A stretch of 64,000 nt of DNA from Xestospongia bergquistia (GCA_963965975.1 OZ014419.1:5483677-5547676); one strand, 5' to 3'; positions 1-14,022 are shown, counted from the first letter of the stretch. The notes: generated by a model from the letters alone, not told the origin. Numbers and translations: made by a program.

Positions 1-3000
1 TGTAGTACATATAGTCCTGACTGTACTGGTTCATGATCTTGTAAAGAAGCCACCTCAGCTGGAACAGGTGATTCATTAGCAGATAAATCACATTCTTCTA
101 GAGCAAAGTTCTGTTCTGTTGACTCCAGTAAAATATTTTCATCTAAATGTGACATTGGGTCAACTGATAAAATGCTGTCATTAGCATTTTCTGATATTTA
201 AGGATTGTTTTTCGCAGACTCATTTTCAATGGCAATAATGGCATCTGAGAGCATCTTCAATAGGTCAAGGCCTGTAACTGTTAACCAAATCTTGCCATCA
301 TTACATTCTGCCACTCTTTCTATTACACGAACTGGTCTCATTGCTAAAGCTGTACTATCATGAGCTTTAAGTGTAAGCCATTTGAATAATAAGGACTTGA
401 ACGATGTTTTTCCAACACAAGGAGGCCCCATTAGAACCAGTGACATGTTAGTAAGATGAACAACACCTTTGTGGAGATCATATTTCAAACGATTGCATGA
501 ACCAGGCGTAAGTCTACATTATAAAAGATACAAAGAAAAGCAAATTAAGTATAATTATTATGTGATCTTTGTTTGTATTAAATAATTTGTCATTTGTCAA
601 TATTAATGGAGTTAGACAAAACAGTATGAAATAAAATTGATGTCATGACTCCACAAACAATGACATTTTCTCTTTATGGGTAAAATAAAGACAATATGAA
701 TGTATTGTATTACTGTAGCAGTGGTGGATTCAATTAACTAACCAATGATCACTGCATATAATAATTATGATAGAACGCATGCACTAGTTACATAATAAAT
801 ACTTGTATCAGTTAACACTCTCAAAACATGATGATTAGGTGCCAAATCAAGTGCAGTTTTACAATCCTGTGATAAGAAGTTGAGACAATCAATAACACAA
901 TATCAAAACTAATATGCTGTCTATTATTTTGCAATGTAAAAGTAATACTTTGTTTTCACTATTATATTGCAGTATACTAGATTATGGAAATGATTGATTG
1001 TAGATTATATTCATATAAACTTGGCAAATATAAAACTTAGGCATAAATTTTTTTCTGCTCAAACAAGTTAACATTAACATTAATTACATTCACATAGCTT
1101 TTAGATGCTGTACTAAAAGGACCTCATGCTTATGTTCTTATTTATAAAATATATTTCTACTTAACACAATATTAGTCATATTTGGATTCTATGTCACAAA
1201 ACATTCATGTACTCCACTGAGTGTATATTAAACAAAAATTAATATTGTTACATATTTCTTAATTCAATATTTGACTATTAGCAGCAAAAATATATAAGTG
1301 TATATGTTTACTGCTAATAGTCCAATATAAATTAAGAAATATGAAGCACTATTAATTTTTATTATATATATATAAGAGAAACATGTACTTATTCTTATAA
1401 TTACAATGTGTTGATTTTACAATACATGTACCTGTAATAATATTGCATGCCACAATTATTTTGTGCTTGTTAAATGGATTATTTGACACAAGCAAAACAC
1501 ATAAAGCAAGTAATATAAAAGAATTTAAAGGATGAAAAAATGTAGGGATGATAAGGCTAAATACGAGAGAAACATATATGGATGAAAAAAAATCCATACC
1601 ATATCAAATCACAACATAATACCCAATGAACATCAATCTTAGAATTTATAAGTATAATGGTTCTGAAAACCTATATACCTGTATAAAAATAAAGGTCACC
1701 TGATTCTTTTCAATCTTGGATATCCACCACTGAAAGACTAATATATATCAAATTGTAGCTAAGAGTCCAGACTTTTTACTGTAAAATTCTGGTTACATAT
1801 GAAAGTTTTATTGCACTAATTTATTTTTCATCTCTACTGTTTGTTTCCTAGATCTTTCTTATTTGAAAAAGTTTCATTTTACTCGGTTGTCATTCTTTTT
1901 GGGTATTTATAACTTTGGTTTGACTTTATGAACCATTGCCAATACAATCATTAAAATAATATAGCAAATCTGTGGAGACTCAATCAACTTTTAACTGATG
2001 ATGATCATTGTTTTAAGCCATCCATTTACAAGACCTGTGTTTCATTTGTCATTTAAATGTGATAATTGTTATGTAAGATTTAAAAGACACTTTATCATTG
2101 TGTGAACACTACTTTTGAAATTTATACTAAATACTATTTTTCTAAAAGAATGATAAGTGAAGATTTTGCATTAAGTGTTGAAAATAAAGGCAGTGAAAGC
2201 AATGGTGATGAAAATTAATCTGGAATTTCATGCTACTGAGAGAATAATTCAATTCAGGATGAAGGGTTAGAGATAATTTTACTGGAAAACTTAGCTATAA
2301 TGAAATGTGAGCTATTGGAAAGTAAATAACAAGCTATACACATGTTTTTGTTGACAAGACTGCATGTAATATGGAGCTGGATAACCAATTAAAGAAAGTG
2401 AAGTAAGTGGATCTTCAAAAGAGGAGAAGATAAAGATACAAGAAAGCAGTAGGTGAGAGGGGAAATACTTTTTGACTTATCTAGAAGTCATATTAGCTGT
2501 GAAAACATTCATAAGGGAAAATAATTGTTTATAACTTTCCTTGTTATAAGAAACATAATTACTCTGCTTAATGATAAAAGCTGTTCTAAAGAACATACTA
2601 GCTAATATTACAATAAAGGGGGTGATCAAACCTGCTCAGAATTGTACTTTAAACTAGTAAATGACTTTTTCTAAAAAAGAACAAGTATTATATTTTCTAT
2701 GGTGTGTAGTTAATGCATTAACTGTTACTATGTTCTCCAACAGCACTCAATTGTGAATGAAAGATTGATACCATTAATTTCAGTAATTACAGAACGCAAG
2801 AAGATACAACTCTTCCCATCAGTACCCCTCTCTGACTCTTTGGGTATTCTTAAGAACTATAGTCAACTTTACTAGGTTCATGTATTTACAGTTAATGTTA
2901 AACAGAATGGTCAAGGGTGATAATGTCAACTAAAGTCAACCTGCAGTTTTTGTTATAATATGTTCTTGTGAAGTAAATTCTAGAATAATCCCAGACAGTA

Positions 3001-6000
3001 CAGGGCTGTTTTGCAAATGCAATTGCATGTTTTGTTTACAAGAAACATGCAAGTCAAGGACCATTTTAGATGTTATATCAATGCAAGCAAAAGCATAACA
3101 ACCACTAGGTGTCATATACGTTATAAAAACAAGAGTATTATTATTGTATATACAAGTACAACACTCGTAAAGAGAAGGTGCTACATCATGATTATAAGTA
3201 AATGACAACATTATATGTGATGTATGAATGAAATGTATATGGTACTAACTTTATCATCAGCATCTAGATTAGCTCCTCTGTTAACCAAAAGCACAGCAAC
3301 TTCAGTCTCTCCCTTACTTGCAGCATGATGCAAAGGAGTTCTCTTGTCCTAAACTATATAGACACCTTTATTAACACAACACAAAGTAATACATGTACAT
3401 AGGCTGTACTAGTACACTATGTCCAAATGTTGGCTATTCCTAATGTATCAGAGAAAAACTGTTAAATACTGTTACGTAGGTGTAGTAAGGTAGAAGTAAT
3501 ATACAACCAGTTTATTTGTATAATACATTTGCACAAAAAATAATTGTATAATAATGCTCTATGTTGACATAACATTAATCTGGAGTATACAAAGACAACA
3601 CTATCATGACATGTGTATGCAGATTGGAGAATAGCAGACAGGAGGGAACATACTCAGCAAAAAAATGTAAATTAACGAAAAATCCATTACAATCTCCATT
3701 ACAGTACTCATAAGAACTAGGAATCATTGAGTGTCATAAGAAAGTCAAATGGACAAAATATAATATCTGGATTGAGATAATATTGAGTAAAGTATGTAAT
3801 GTTTCTGTTTCTTTTCAAATGATTTTGAATGACACTACCATGTAGTTTTATAGTTTATACTGAAGTTATAATTCTTTGAATTGATTTACAATAAGAATTG
3901 TTCCTTTCATAAATGCCACAATTACTTTGTGTTATTAAAAGTATTTTTTATACAATTGAAATACATACTATAAGATAATATAAAGCAATTTAAAATGGAA
4001 ACATGTAGGGATGACAATCTCAAAAACAAAAGAAAAAGGTATGAATAAAGACAGAAACAATATAAAATCTCTACATAGGTAGCCAATCAGTGTTAGTTTT
4101 ACAAGAATTCTTAAGTATATGCTTCTTAGAAACTATATACCTGTAGGAAAATCAATGTCACATGGTCCTCTTCATTCCTGGATATTTGCTAGGTGATATA
4201 TCAGATTGTAGCAAAAGTCTTGGCCTTTAAACTATAATGTTCTGGATACTTATGTAAGTTGTAGTAACTAAAAGTAATGGTGATGAAAATACTTTACCAT
4301 TGCATGCTACAGAGAGTATAAGTCATTCATGATGAAGAGATTGAGACAATTTTAGTGGAAAATTTAGCTATGATGAAATGTGACCTATTGGAAGTAAACA
4401 AGGTTTCCTCATGCTATTGTTGACAAGACTGATTGTAATATACAATTGTATAACCAATTAAAGAAATTGAAGTAAGTGGATTATAAAGTGGAGAGTAGAA
4501 AGAATGAAGAAAGCAGCAGGTAGCCTATAAAATATATGCTACATTCTTGTAAATGTGAAGTATTTGCAACATTACTTCTCAATTTTCATTATAGAAATCA
4601 GTCAGCAAGTGAGACAGTATCAGAGTATTTGGATATATTAAAGAAACTGTGTATAAACAGTTCCTTTGAAGTGTATCTGAATAAAAAGTTATAAGATAGG
4701 TTCATGGAATTGTGGCATGGGTTTTAAAGTTAACGTTCTCTTTACTCAACCCATTGAAATAGGTGACAGCATTAAAGCTGCTGAGAAGGATATCCAATGT
4801 GTCAAAATTCAGGACACAGAGCAACAAGTTCAAATCTTCTAGCCAACTTCCTTTTATAACATCAAATGTATTGTCTGTGGGAAGAGCAACTGTTGCTCAA
4901 AACACTTGTTTTTAAAATCCAACATGCCTAACAAAAAGAGGTACATTGCTACAAATTTTTAACATTCACTAACATGGTAAAAGAAAATTTGCCATCTCTG
5001 TTGAGATCAAAGACTATATAATAAGAAATTATGTCAGTGCTAACTATAAGTACCATTCACTATATGTCATGTATGTAAGACACACAGGAGTATCATTAAT
5101 ATATATACAAGTATGTCATCTTGTAAAGACGAGTGCTACATCTTGATTTTATGTACATGACAATATTATATGTGATGTATAAAATAATTTATATGGTACT
5201 AACTTTATCAACTGCATGTAGATTAGCTCTGCTGTTGATCAAAAGTGTAGCAACTTCTGTCATTCCATAAAATGCAACAACATGCAAAGGAGTCCTCTTG
5301 TTCTAAAATATATAGAAAAAAATACAAAGTAATATATGTATATAGACTGTATTTTTACACTATAACAAACTTTTTGTTGGTTCTTTGTTAATGACAAGAA
5401 ATCCTGTCTGTAACCTGTTCTAGAACATCTTAATATATTTGTTTATTATTCATAGTTGATATAGTATAGTAATAATCTTTGTGATATTACAGGTTATATT
5501 GTATAAAAATTTCAAAAATGGGGATTAAGACTCAATTATAACATACACCTACATCAGACATGATACTGACTACTGATATAATGTATCATAATTAGCTTTA
5601 TTTGATGACAATAACCAAGGTGGTACATTATTCATTTGCAACCATTGATCAATACATATATACTGAAACAGTGCTATGTATTAGAATATCTAGAAGCCTT
5701 GTTACATTATATTCTTGTATAATTGGCATTTTTTGTGTTAAAGAGTGATTTTAATGAAAACATTGTAAGACTGCTTAGTGTTATACAACGTGTCTTGTTG
5801 ACTCCACCCACACAGAAATGTAAAGTACTTTGGATAATATCCTTGTATTATGACTGCTCATCAGACAAAAATCAATGAAGAATTGATGAAACAATGATAG
5901 ATAGAAGCAGCTAGCTATGAATTACATAACACAAATAATTAATGTTTGTTACTGAAGTTTTGAATGTTAGTTAACTCAATTTTGTGAGTAGTAGCAATTA

Positions 6001-9000
6001 TTTAAATAAACGTTATTGTCTTGTTACAACAAAAATGTACCATGCTGGTCATAATATTATGTTAAATGTGATGAGGATATATACATTGTGTTTTGTTTAG
6101 TTGGCATAATAATTAATGTTAGAACTTTATTATATGCAATTTAATTTTATCTTTCATTTTTAGTGTAGATTAAATCTTGTTCTGCTACAAATACTTGACT
6201 AGAGCTATGTTCAAAACTGCATTGTCTGAGGATGACTGATAGTATTTAATACTAAAAATATAGGCAAAGAAGCAGATAATGAGACACTTCAAGCATGATC
6301 AATCATATCAATCATTGTAGAACTAATGATTAATGTTAATAAATTTACTGGTTGCTATATGTGTCAGTCACTCTTCACTTTTAATTGTCACATACAACAA
6401 TATAACTTAACAAAGCAAGTTGAAATGCAGACATAAAAATATAGTTAACATATGATCCAAAGCCATTATTAATACTGTGTGTCCGGCAGCAAAAATGCTT
6501 ATAAGACTTCAAATGAATGAGAAACAATATAATGATTCATATTGAGCAGGTATTTTATTGGAAAGGTATGCATTATCATCAATTTTGACACACAGGTACA
6601 CAATAGAAGATGAAGATTAATCATATACTTTTGGTTAGAGTTTGTGTTATATCTTTCAAAGTAAATCCTAGAATATTCTCATACATGGATAATAAGGTTT
6701 TGAAATGGAATCGAATCGCTTGTTTAAAATAAGCATGCATGTCATTGATTTTTAGAATTCACTAACATGGAAAAGAATTTGCCTTCTCTACTGATATTAA
6801 AATTTATCTTATACGAAGTTGTATCAATGCTAACCTACCATTGCCAGTTAGTAATAACTGTATTTTTTAATATCTAGCCACTAAAACTTTCGAAGTTGCA
6901 GAGCAACAATTTTTATTAGGCAGTCTATGTGATTACATAAATATACCTATATTTAAGAAAATGTTGACATAATACTCTTCAAAGACTGCATGAGTAATGA
7001 TAATTTTAATTATAGAAAAGTAGTTGTAGTTGTGATTGATTGTTGTTTAAGCAAATGTAATGGTAATGTTGAAATGATCAAATAATTGTAATGTAAACTG
7101 ATAAAATTGAGACTGTAATGGCGATATCACTAGTATTTAGTATAGTAAATATTTGATAGTAACCTCATCAACAGTATCTAGATTAGCTCCATTATTAATC
7201 AAATGTACAGCAACTTCAGTTTCTCCATATTGAGCAGCATAATGCAAAGGAGTCAAGTTGATCTGAAGAGATTGGCACATTAATAACACAATACAAAGTA
7301 CACGTAATACATGTACATAGACTGTACTGGTAAAGTATGTTGACTAATGCTTTAAATTGTATCACAGTATAACTAATTATTAAAAAAATGTAGGTGTAAT
7401 ATGATGATATAAGTTTGATATTACTGATTTGTTATCATAGATTTATTTGTACCATACAGTAACATGATGATGATAACAGTTAATTATATAAGAAACATTA
7501 GACATTTAACATGAGCTCTACTAGTGTTGTTTTACTTGAAGTAAAAGTAATCTTAGTACTTCATTTTTATTTTAGTTCCAGTCAAACTAAAGGTACTAAT
7601 ACTGTATTAAAATGATTTCAATTCAATTTACTAAAAGTGTCAATGTTGAATCAGATATTTATTTCTGTGGTGCCTTAGTAGGTAGTGATTTGGGGCCTGT
7701 ATTTATCTAACCCTGTAGCAATTAAAGTATTTGTCCTGTACTGTAGTTGTAGTGGTTTATATTTGGACAAGGTGGTGTATCAAACAACGCTATACAGAAT
7801 TGAAGACAAATATTTAGCACATTATTGTGTTATTATATGTCTTGTGTATGATTACAATGAATTGTTGATCTGGTCTCTGTGTCTAATTTACTTTATATAT
7901 ATGCGCAAATTAAAGTATAGATGCATAATTAGTGAGATATACTATATACATAAAACTGGCTTGTCTCCAGAACATGCTAAAAAGTAGTACAAATATTATA
8001 TGTTTCTTGGCTAAGAAAGTTTTGAATTTTGTAGGAATACTATATTGAAGATATACTATTGTAATTGCATAGCTTTGTTAAGGTTACAATATCTCACTTT
8101 AGATCCGTCACTGACTTGACGTAAGTTTAATAAAGAAAGTATGTCAGTTCTAGAATGTATTTAGTCACTGACAGTAATAATACTTTTCATTTAAAAAAAT
8201 GCTTGAATGATAACTTCTATTGATACTTAGTAAATGAAGCTAGGCAACAAGATCATTATATACACTGTCAGCATGACAGTGAACTAACTTTACACTTTGC
8301 TATTGAAGAGCTAAATGTTGTCATTCAACAATATCAATTACTATTATTTAGTGACACTTTCAAACTTGTGCATTAGTGTTGATAGCTTTATTGTAATTGT
8401 TTATATCTGTTAATTGGTTTGTCATACAAAGCAGTTCTTATATTGTATTTCTACTACAGTTTTATGGTTATATCTATGTAATTGTAACTATTTTGTATCC
8501 TTTATCCGATTAACATATTGGACATCAAATAAAAAAGAATTAAATATAAAACTTGTATAATAACCTTCGTAACAAGTATTTTTTTATTGTTACTAAGAGC
8601 ATATTGATTGTGTGTGTAACTAATTGACACTTAAATGTACGTAAAGGCAATGTCCCTAACCAATCAAACATTTTTTCAACTAAGCAGTCTTGTACAATCT
8701 AAGCTGTCTATAGCAATGCTTGTACCATTGAAAGATTATTAGGATTATCTTTTTAGTTAAAAAGTTTGAATATGCAAAGTAAAGCTTAAATGGGTGCTAG
8801 TCATTTAGTACCATCAAGCAATATATTGATATCATATAACATCCTCCATATTACAAGTACTATATACAGTTGACTTGTTAAGAAATTAAATAGACAATTC
8901 CATCTTTGACTACTAATCAGAAATATCTATATTTGTGTGTGATCTTTCACTACTCTCAATATAACCTCCAATATAACCTAAGTACAGTGTATACATTATG

Positions 9001-11440
9001 TGGATTTATAAACATTATTTTTTGGTATTTGAACACTCACCTTATTGGTGGCAATTGAGTTACCACCACTTTGTAATAGGAATGATACAACCTCAATCTG
9101 TCCATATTGAGATGCAGCAATCAGGGGTGTTGCCTGCAATTATATAAGAGTAGATGATAATTTTTATTATTAACAATGATATTTTCAAAATGTAGATATT
9201 GTATAATTAATTATTGAAATTTGTTTTAAAGATTACATACAATATCACAATAGTATCCATACTACAGTAGTTACTCTTTTGAGAGACCACCCTCATATCC
9301 AACAAAATTAATAGTGGTTTCCCAAAAGAGGTGGTCTTCCACTAGAGGTGGGCAAGGTAATGGGTTGGATCAATTTTTAATCATGAGAAAAATGTATGTA
9401 CATTTATTTAGCTCTAATAATTCTACTTGGTAGTTCTACTTTAGTTAACTACAACTGTAAGTCATATGATATGCAATTATGTGCATGCATTGTATTTTAC
9501 ATGCAATTTACACTTCTAATGGTCTTAAAAATGCACAATGTTAGTGGTCTTTGGGCTCTCAAAAGATGTGGTCTTTGACTAGAGGTTGTTTTGTATTGCA
9601 ATGCATCCGTACACACAAATTGTGGTCTCTCAAAAGAGGTGGTCTTGCATGGGAGTGGTCTCTCAAAAGAGGGAGTACTGTATTAGTATATTACTGAAAT
9701 ATTAGTTGTTATAAACTATGTTGGTTATACTCAGGTAATAAATAATAATTATTAGTTAATGTTATTACAAATGCATAGTTCTCATTACATATCTATGAGC
9801 AACTTACAAGATATGGACCTAACATGATAGGAAAGATATGTGATAACGTTACTTTACATCCTTACTAATTACATTTAAAACATTTGTTAAAATTTTTCTA
9901 TATTGAGATCAAAACAACAATCATTCATCTGGGTGTCTAATAGTTGGTGACTCTTTAGCTGTTACTAAGGACTTATTATATGATATTTGATTAGTTGTTG
10001 CATTATAGATATTATTTGTTTTTTGTTGTGATCTTAAGTATTTGCTGTCCATACAAAAATAAAGTCTATTATGTCCTTTACCATTTGATAGCTATCTAGC
10101 TAATTCACTTCTAATATTATTTACTATACAATTATAGTTAGTCTGTGGATCTGTTAACATTAGAAGTTTTGATGTACAATTATTGGATTGGATTTGTATA
10201 TAAAAGATAACTTTTATATATGAAATTACAAACTTAATCATTTTAACTGTGATAAAAAATTATTCAAATTATTAGTAGGCTAGAATATTGCTATATTGAA
10301 ATGTGTGAACAAGCAAATAGATTTTTTGTGCAAATGTATACAACTATAATAAACACCTAATTATGATTCTCATACAAGATACTAAATAGTGGATAGTTTC
10401 GAAGTGAGATGATTGTTTATATGAAGTAAAAAATATACAACATTGTGAAACATTAATCAAATCATTAGTAACCTAACATGATATAGAAAACATGTGACTT
10501 TACTTTACATACTTTATAATTAAATACTTTTCAATTCATTTATTGAATTTATTGCAACTGCAGAAATTATTCCGAAGATTTTAACACAAGTCTATTATAC
10601 TATTGTTTTTGCTGACTATACTGGTTATGAATGGATAAAAAATAAAAAATAGTTTTGATTCTGAAGTATAAAGTTTGGAATACAGTAAACCTAAGAACAC
10701 TCTAAAAAATATTCATGATCTAGGCTTCTGTTCGGAATTTTAATAAACTACTCATACTAGACCTTTATCAGCATTCTGGTAGATTATGAATTTATAAGTA
10801 GAGTGAGTGTATGAATATGAGTGTGACATATTCTCTTGTAATGAATCTACAAATTGGCGAATTAATAATAATATTTCCATAATATAGTTCCTAGAACGTT
10901 TGTAGAGTCAGGAAAAATGTTTTTGAGGAGCCATTGTATAATAAAACTTCATTGACAAAACATTATATAATAAATTAATGCAAACATGTTTGGTAGGCAT
11001 AACCATTGCCACACCTACTTTTGCAGAAAATCAAAGTAAGCAACAAACGTGCTTATGTCATAGTACACACTTAGTCTGAACTATTCCTTCACAGTCAGTG
11101 TCTTTTAATTTAATCACACATCATAAGAGTTAGCTAATTACCATATCTGGATTATGATAGTTTACATCTGCTCCTTGCTCAATAAATAACTTGACTTGTT
11201 TGATGTCTCCAGCACTAGCTACCAAGTACAGCTGTTCATTCTATTATAAATACAGACATGTATCATCTACTTGTAGTATAGTGCTTATTCAGATGAGCCT
11301 TGTAAATAAAGAGCATTTTTAGAAAGATATTCTGTCTATACAATAATACTTTTATATGAGTTTAGTTAATATCAGAGATATATAGATATGATGACATAGT
11401 AATAGAAAGATGATAGACTTACAGGCTGTTTTTGAGACAT
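1..11440 (-). CDS. Ankyrin-repeat / P-loop protein, 3' end cut by window
   Basis: Multi-exon gene with exons at 11440-11423 (ATG), 11240-11142, 9133-9041, 7262-7164, 5302-5204, 3348-3250, 866-817 and 513-1. All junctions are GT-AG and phases agree. Residues 7-169 form five ankyrin repeats, each on one phase-0 exon (99 bp, one of 93 bp), with the usual TPLHxAA and LLxxGAN patterns; a short sixth piece follows. A Walker A motif (GPPCVGKT, about residues 215-222) starts a nucleotide-binding domain that I associate with sponge ankyrin/P-loop proteins of unknown role. Function is inferred as protein-binding repeats plus a nucleotide switch. An in-frame TAA at 200-198 (after about residue 290) interrupts the last exon, but the same frame stays open for about 65 more codons to position 1. 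So it is a nonsense allele, a pseudogene or a sequence error. Confidence 0.8.
1235..1360. repeat. Foldback inverted repeat (MITE-like) in intron
   Basis: Two arms of roughly 55 bp pair around a short centre near 1283-1308. Matching blocks include CATATTTCTTAATT and GACTATTAGCAG on the left, with their reverse complements on the right. It lies in the AT-rich intron between the 866-817 and 3348-3250 ankyrin exons. No coding capacity is visible. A small foldback/MITE insertion is the simplest reading. Confidence 0.6.
1500..7300. repeat. Diverged tandem duplications of ankyrin exon plus intron
   Basis: Intron sequence around 1680-2470 recurs at about 4140-4520 (for example the stretch around GATGAAATGTGA and TATTGGAA, and the block near TGTAATAT). 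A further block at about 4950-5050 recurs at 6745-6835 (AATTCACTAACATGG and following bases). Each unit carries one 99-bp ankyrin exon (3250-3348, 5204-5302, 7164-7262). The repeats in this protein therefore appear to have multiplied by genomic tandem duplication of exon plus intron. The copies are well diverged. Confidence 0.65.
4590..4990 (+). mobile_element. Decayed gypsy-type gag relic
   Basis: With stops and frameshifts, the plus strand reads as a Ty3/gypsy gag fragment. There is a segment like SASETVSEYLDILKKL at about 4600-4650, then DSIKAAEKDIQ at about 4765-4800, then a zinc-knuckle-like CIVCGKSN at about 4870. It is antisense to the host ankyrin gene and lies within its intron. No LTRs were seen. 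Identity rests on pattern resemblance only. Confidence 0.5.
9263..9682. mobile_element. MITE with CAGTA termini and TA target duplication
   Basis: The left end (CAGTAGTTACTCTTTTGAG, from 9265) is the inverted counterpart of the right end (CTCTCAAAAGAGGGAGTACTG, ending 9680), and each is flanked by TA. CAGT termini with a TA duplication are typical of Tc1/mariner-type elements. Internal copies of GGTCTCTCAAAAGAGG-like sequence also occur. About 420 bp, no transposase. It lies in the ankyrin gene intron between the 9133-9041 and 11240-11142 exons. Confidence 0.65.
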
Positions 11441-12120
11441 CTTTAAAGTGTATTTCCTTTAGCTGGCCACTATCTCTATTTTCAAGTTCCTAGGTACTAT
11501 AGTAATACGGGAAGAAAGTCAACTAGCTAGATAGTAGTAAGTACTACATTCAAATAGGGAACTCTACTAACTAAATCAACTGTAATCAAATTATAGGAAG
11601 ATGAGAGTATACTGTCTGTCAACTAACTCAAAAATGATTGGTTGATTTAAGCAGTACACATAATGATTCATGAAACTGAAAGTAAACATCATGCTTTTGT
11701 TATTGCTATCAGATCCAGTGGCTGATCAAGAAATTCCCAAGAGGGGGTGGAATTAAAGTAAAACTCTGAAACTCCATGAAGAAAAAAAATACATGTAGCA
11801 CTACACTTTTGATAATGCACTGCAGCAGTCAAGTTTACTGTTAACTTCAAAAATGATCATGTATTTACACTTAAGTTGACAATGACTTGCGAAAATTTAA
11901 CTGCATGCATGACTGCCTGATTGTTGGAACCTAGGACTTCAGTATACTTCAGGTTACTACATGTGTTTGTGCAGCTGTGACTAAGTGTCCTCAGTTCATG
12001 TCATTGTGTCATGGGAAAGTGGAAAATGAAAAGCAGCAATGGTACTAAAGACATCAGGTCTTTATTTACCAGTCAAGCTCAACATCAGTACATGTTGTAA
12101 TAATAATAGTTATGAATTGA
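11441..12120. other. Intergenic: 5' side of ankyrin gene, nothing recognised
   Basis: Upstream of the ankyrin gene start. AT-rich, with no convincing ORF, RNA gene or repeat identified. The promoter of the minus-strand gene should lie here, but no motif stands out. Confidence 0.5.
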
Positions 12121-12129
12121 TTATTATAG

Positions 12130-12650
12130 TCAATGATCTTCACAGGCCCATGATTCAGAGTTGCACTCATCTCGGTCTACTATTAATAATGACTTATCTA
12201 GTACTAGTAATTCACTGTCACAAGAGTTTCCACATGACAGTTTACAAGATGAAGATATATTAGTATTGGTAACAGTATACCTCAGAGTCCCCAGCAACAT
12301 AGGAATACAGGAGACAGTACATCCCAAATTCCCCAACAAGATACCAGTGAGGATGATCTTGGTACACCTATGATCACAGGTGATAATGATGTCATTACTG
12401 CATCAGGATCAGGAATGGCACAGTGTTCCAACTCATGTGAGGAAAATTCAAGCAATGTAATTGTTTCACCTTGCCACAATCATCCATTAAACCTAATAGA
12501 GGTAGCAATTCAAAAAACCAGTGCTAACAGAGTCTGAAAAGTACAAACTTCTTACTACATCACCGAATGAAAAAATTCCACACAATCAAACCTCAAGCTT
12601 GGATTACAGATATTTTCCTTATAAAAAGGGTAGGGTAAACGGCGATTAAA
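12130..12650 (+). pseudogene. Decayed coding-like stretch, possibly zinc-finger/hAT-type
   Basis: The plus strand carries a Ser/Thr/Gln-rich open stretch (about 12145-12260, then another frame 12264-12500), broken by at least one frameshift. A segment reading ESEKYKLLTTSP follows at about 12530. The last part resembles the region before TTF/MYM-type zinc fingers in hAT-like transposon-derived proteins, but this is weak. No start, splice structure or termini could be defined. It may instead be a lost exon of an unknown gene. Confidence 0.3.
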
Positions 12651-13949
12651 TGGACGGGTCCTTTTTTCAGACGCAATACATCAGATAATACATCAGATCT
12701 TCAACTAAAGACAACAGATACTCCAGTTTTCAATAAACAGATTGAGTTTATTGTATGTATATTAGGAACAAACCATGTCTATCTGTCAATTTCTATGATG
12801 ATGGTAAGTGAATAGATGGATGGACAGATGGACAGATTGATAACAGTCATATGAAAGAATAATCTACTTATAGCCTTATTCTGACTACTCCTTTGAGGAA
12901 TTGTGGTTCTATCACATCTATGTTCCTAAAGTATTAGGGTGAGTAGTACACATGTATATGTGTTACATCTAATGTATTTTCTCTTACTACAGGAGTGTAG
13001 ATTATATGCCTGTTACTTCACATAAGAATGGTACATATACTGTGACATGGGTACCAATGTTAGCTGGTTCTTATGATATACAAGTATGTATTAATGGATC
13101 AGTAGCAGTTAAAGCAAATAATTAAATATAATTGTCATTTTCCAAACTATCCCTAACAGTGTGCTAAGATTGATGGCTCCTCTCAATATATGTATATATA
13201 CATTGATTTACATGTACATGTTATGCACCAACTATCCCCTTCCACTCTTGTTATATGATTTACATGTCTTCTATTTTAACAGGAGATGGCCAAACTTATA
13301 ATGTCCTTCCTCTGGAGACATCATTTTAGGAGACCAAAAGAGAGAGTGAGAAAGTTCACAACAACCATAAATGATAAAAAAAAATAGTAGACTCATTGTA
13401 GAAGTTGTTAAAAGAAGATGTTCATAGGATTGAAGGCAGCTGGTCTGAGAATATGTATCTTTTGCAGCTCCTTCTATTGCACTGATCAAACCTGGAATGG
13501 TCTGTCATACTCAGAGAAGTAAGTCATGTGATAGTCAAATAACAAGATGTTGTTATGTTAACAACTTGATAGTTACATCATGATATCTCACAATGTCATG
13601 TGATAATCATGTAATCTCCTCTCTAGATGTACAATACATAGATAACTATCAGATTGATGGATAAGACATGCATGTTACTAATGGACAGAATACTTAACAC
13701 AGGAGTAAATGAACAATGCATTTTTATATTTACAGGACACATTAGTGGAGTTAATTATTAACATATTATCTGTTGGTAAACTCAAAGTCTCCTCTAATGA
13801 TTCTATGAGCAATGGCCTGACTACTGAAACCTTCTGAGAATCTCATGATGAACATGTACTATGCCTTATTTTATTACTGTGGTCTACGATAAAGCAATCA
13901 AGATATTTGCAGCCTTCATTCATATTGATAACCAGAGGACTCTGGAGTA

Positions 13950-14022
13950 AGAATGGATGAATAGATGGACGGATGGGTAGATTGATGGATGTATGGGTGG
14001 GTAGATTGATGGATGGATGGAC
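13950..14022. repeat. Degenerate GGAT/GATG tetranucleotide array
   Basis: Run of ATGGATGG/TAGATTGATGG-type units. Similar arrays occur at about 24780-24850 (mirror position in the other arm), 25680-25790, 26285-26410 and 27360-27490, always within the MYCBP2-like copies. Confidence 0.7.

Noticed and set aside
2936-3211. 91-codon minus-strand ORF beside an ankyrin exon
   Set aside because: It lies in intron sequence, shows no domain, and the neighbouring exons join in phase without it.
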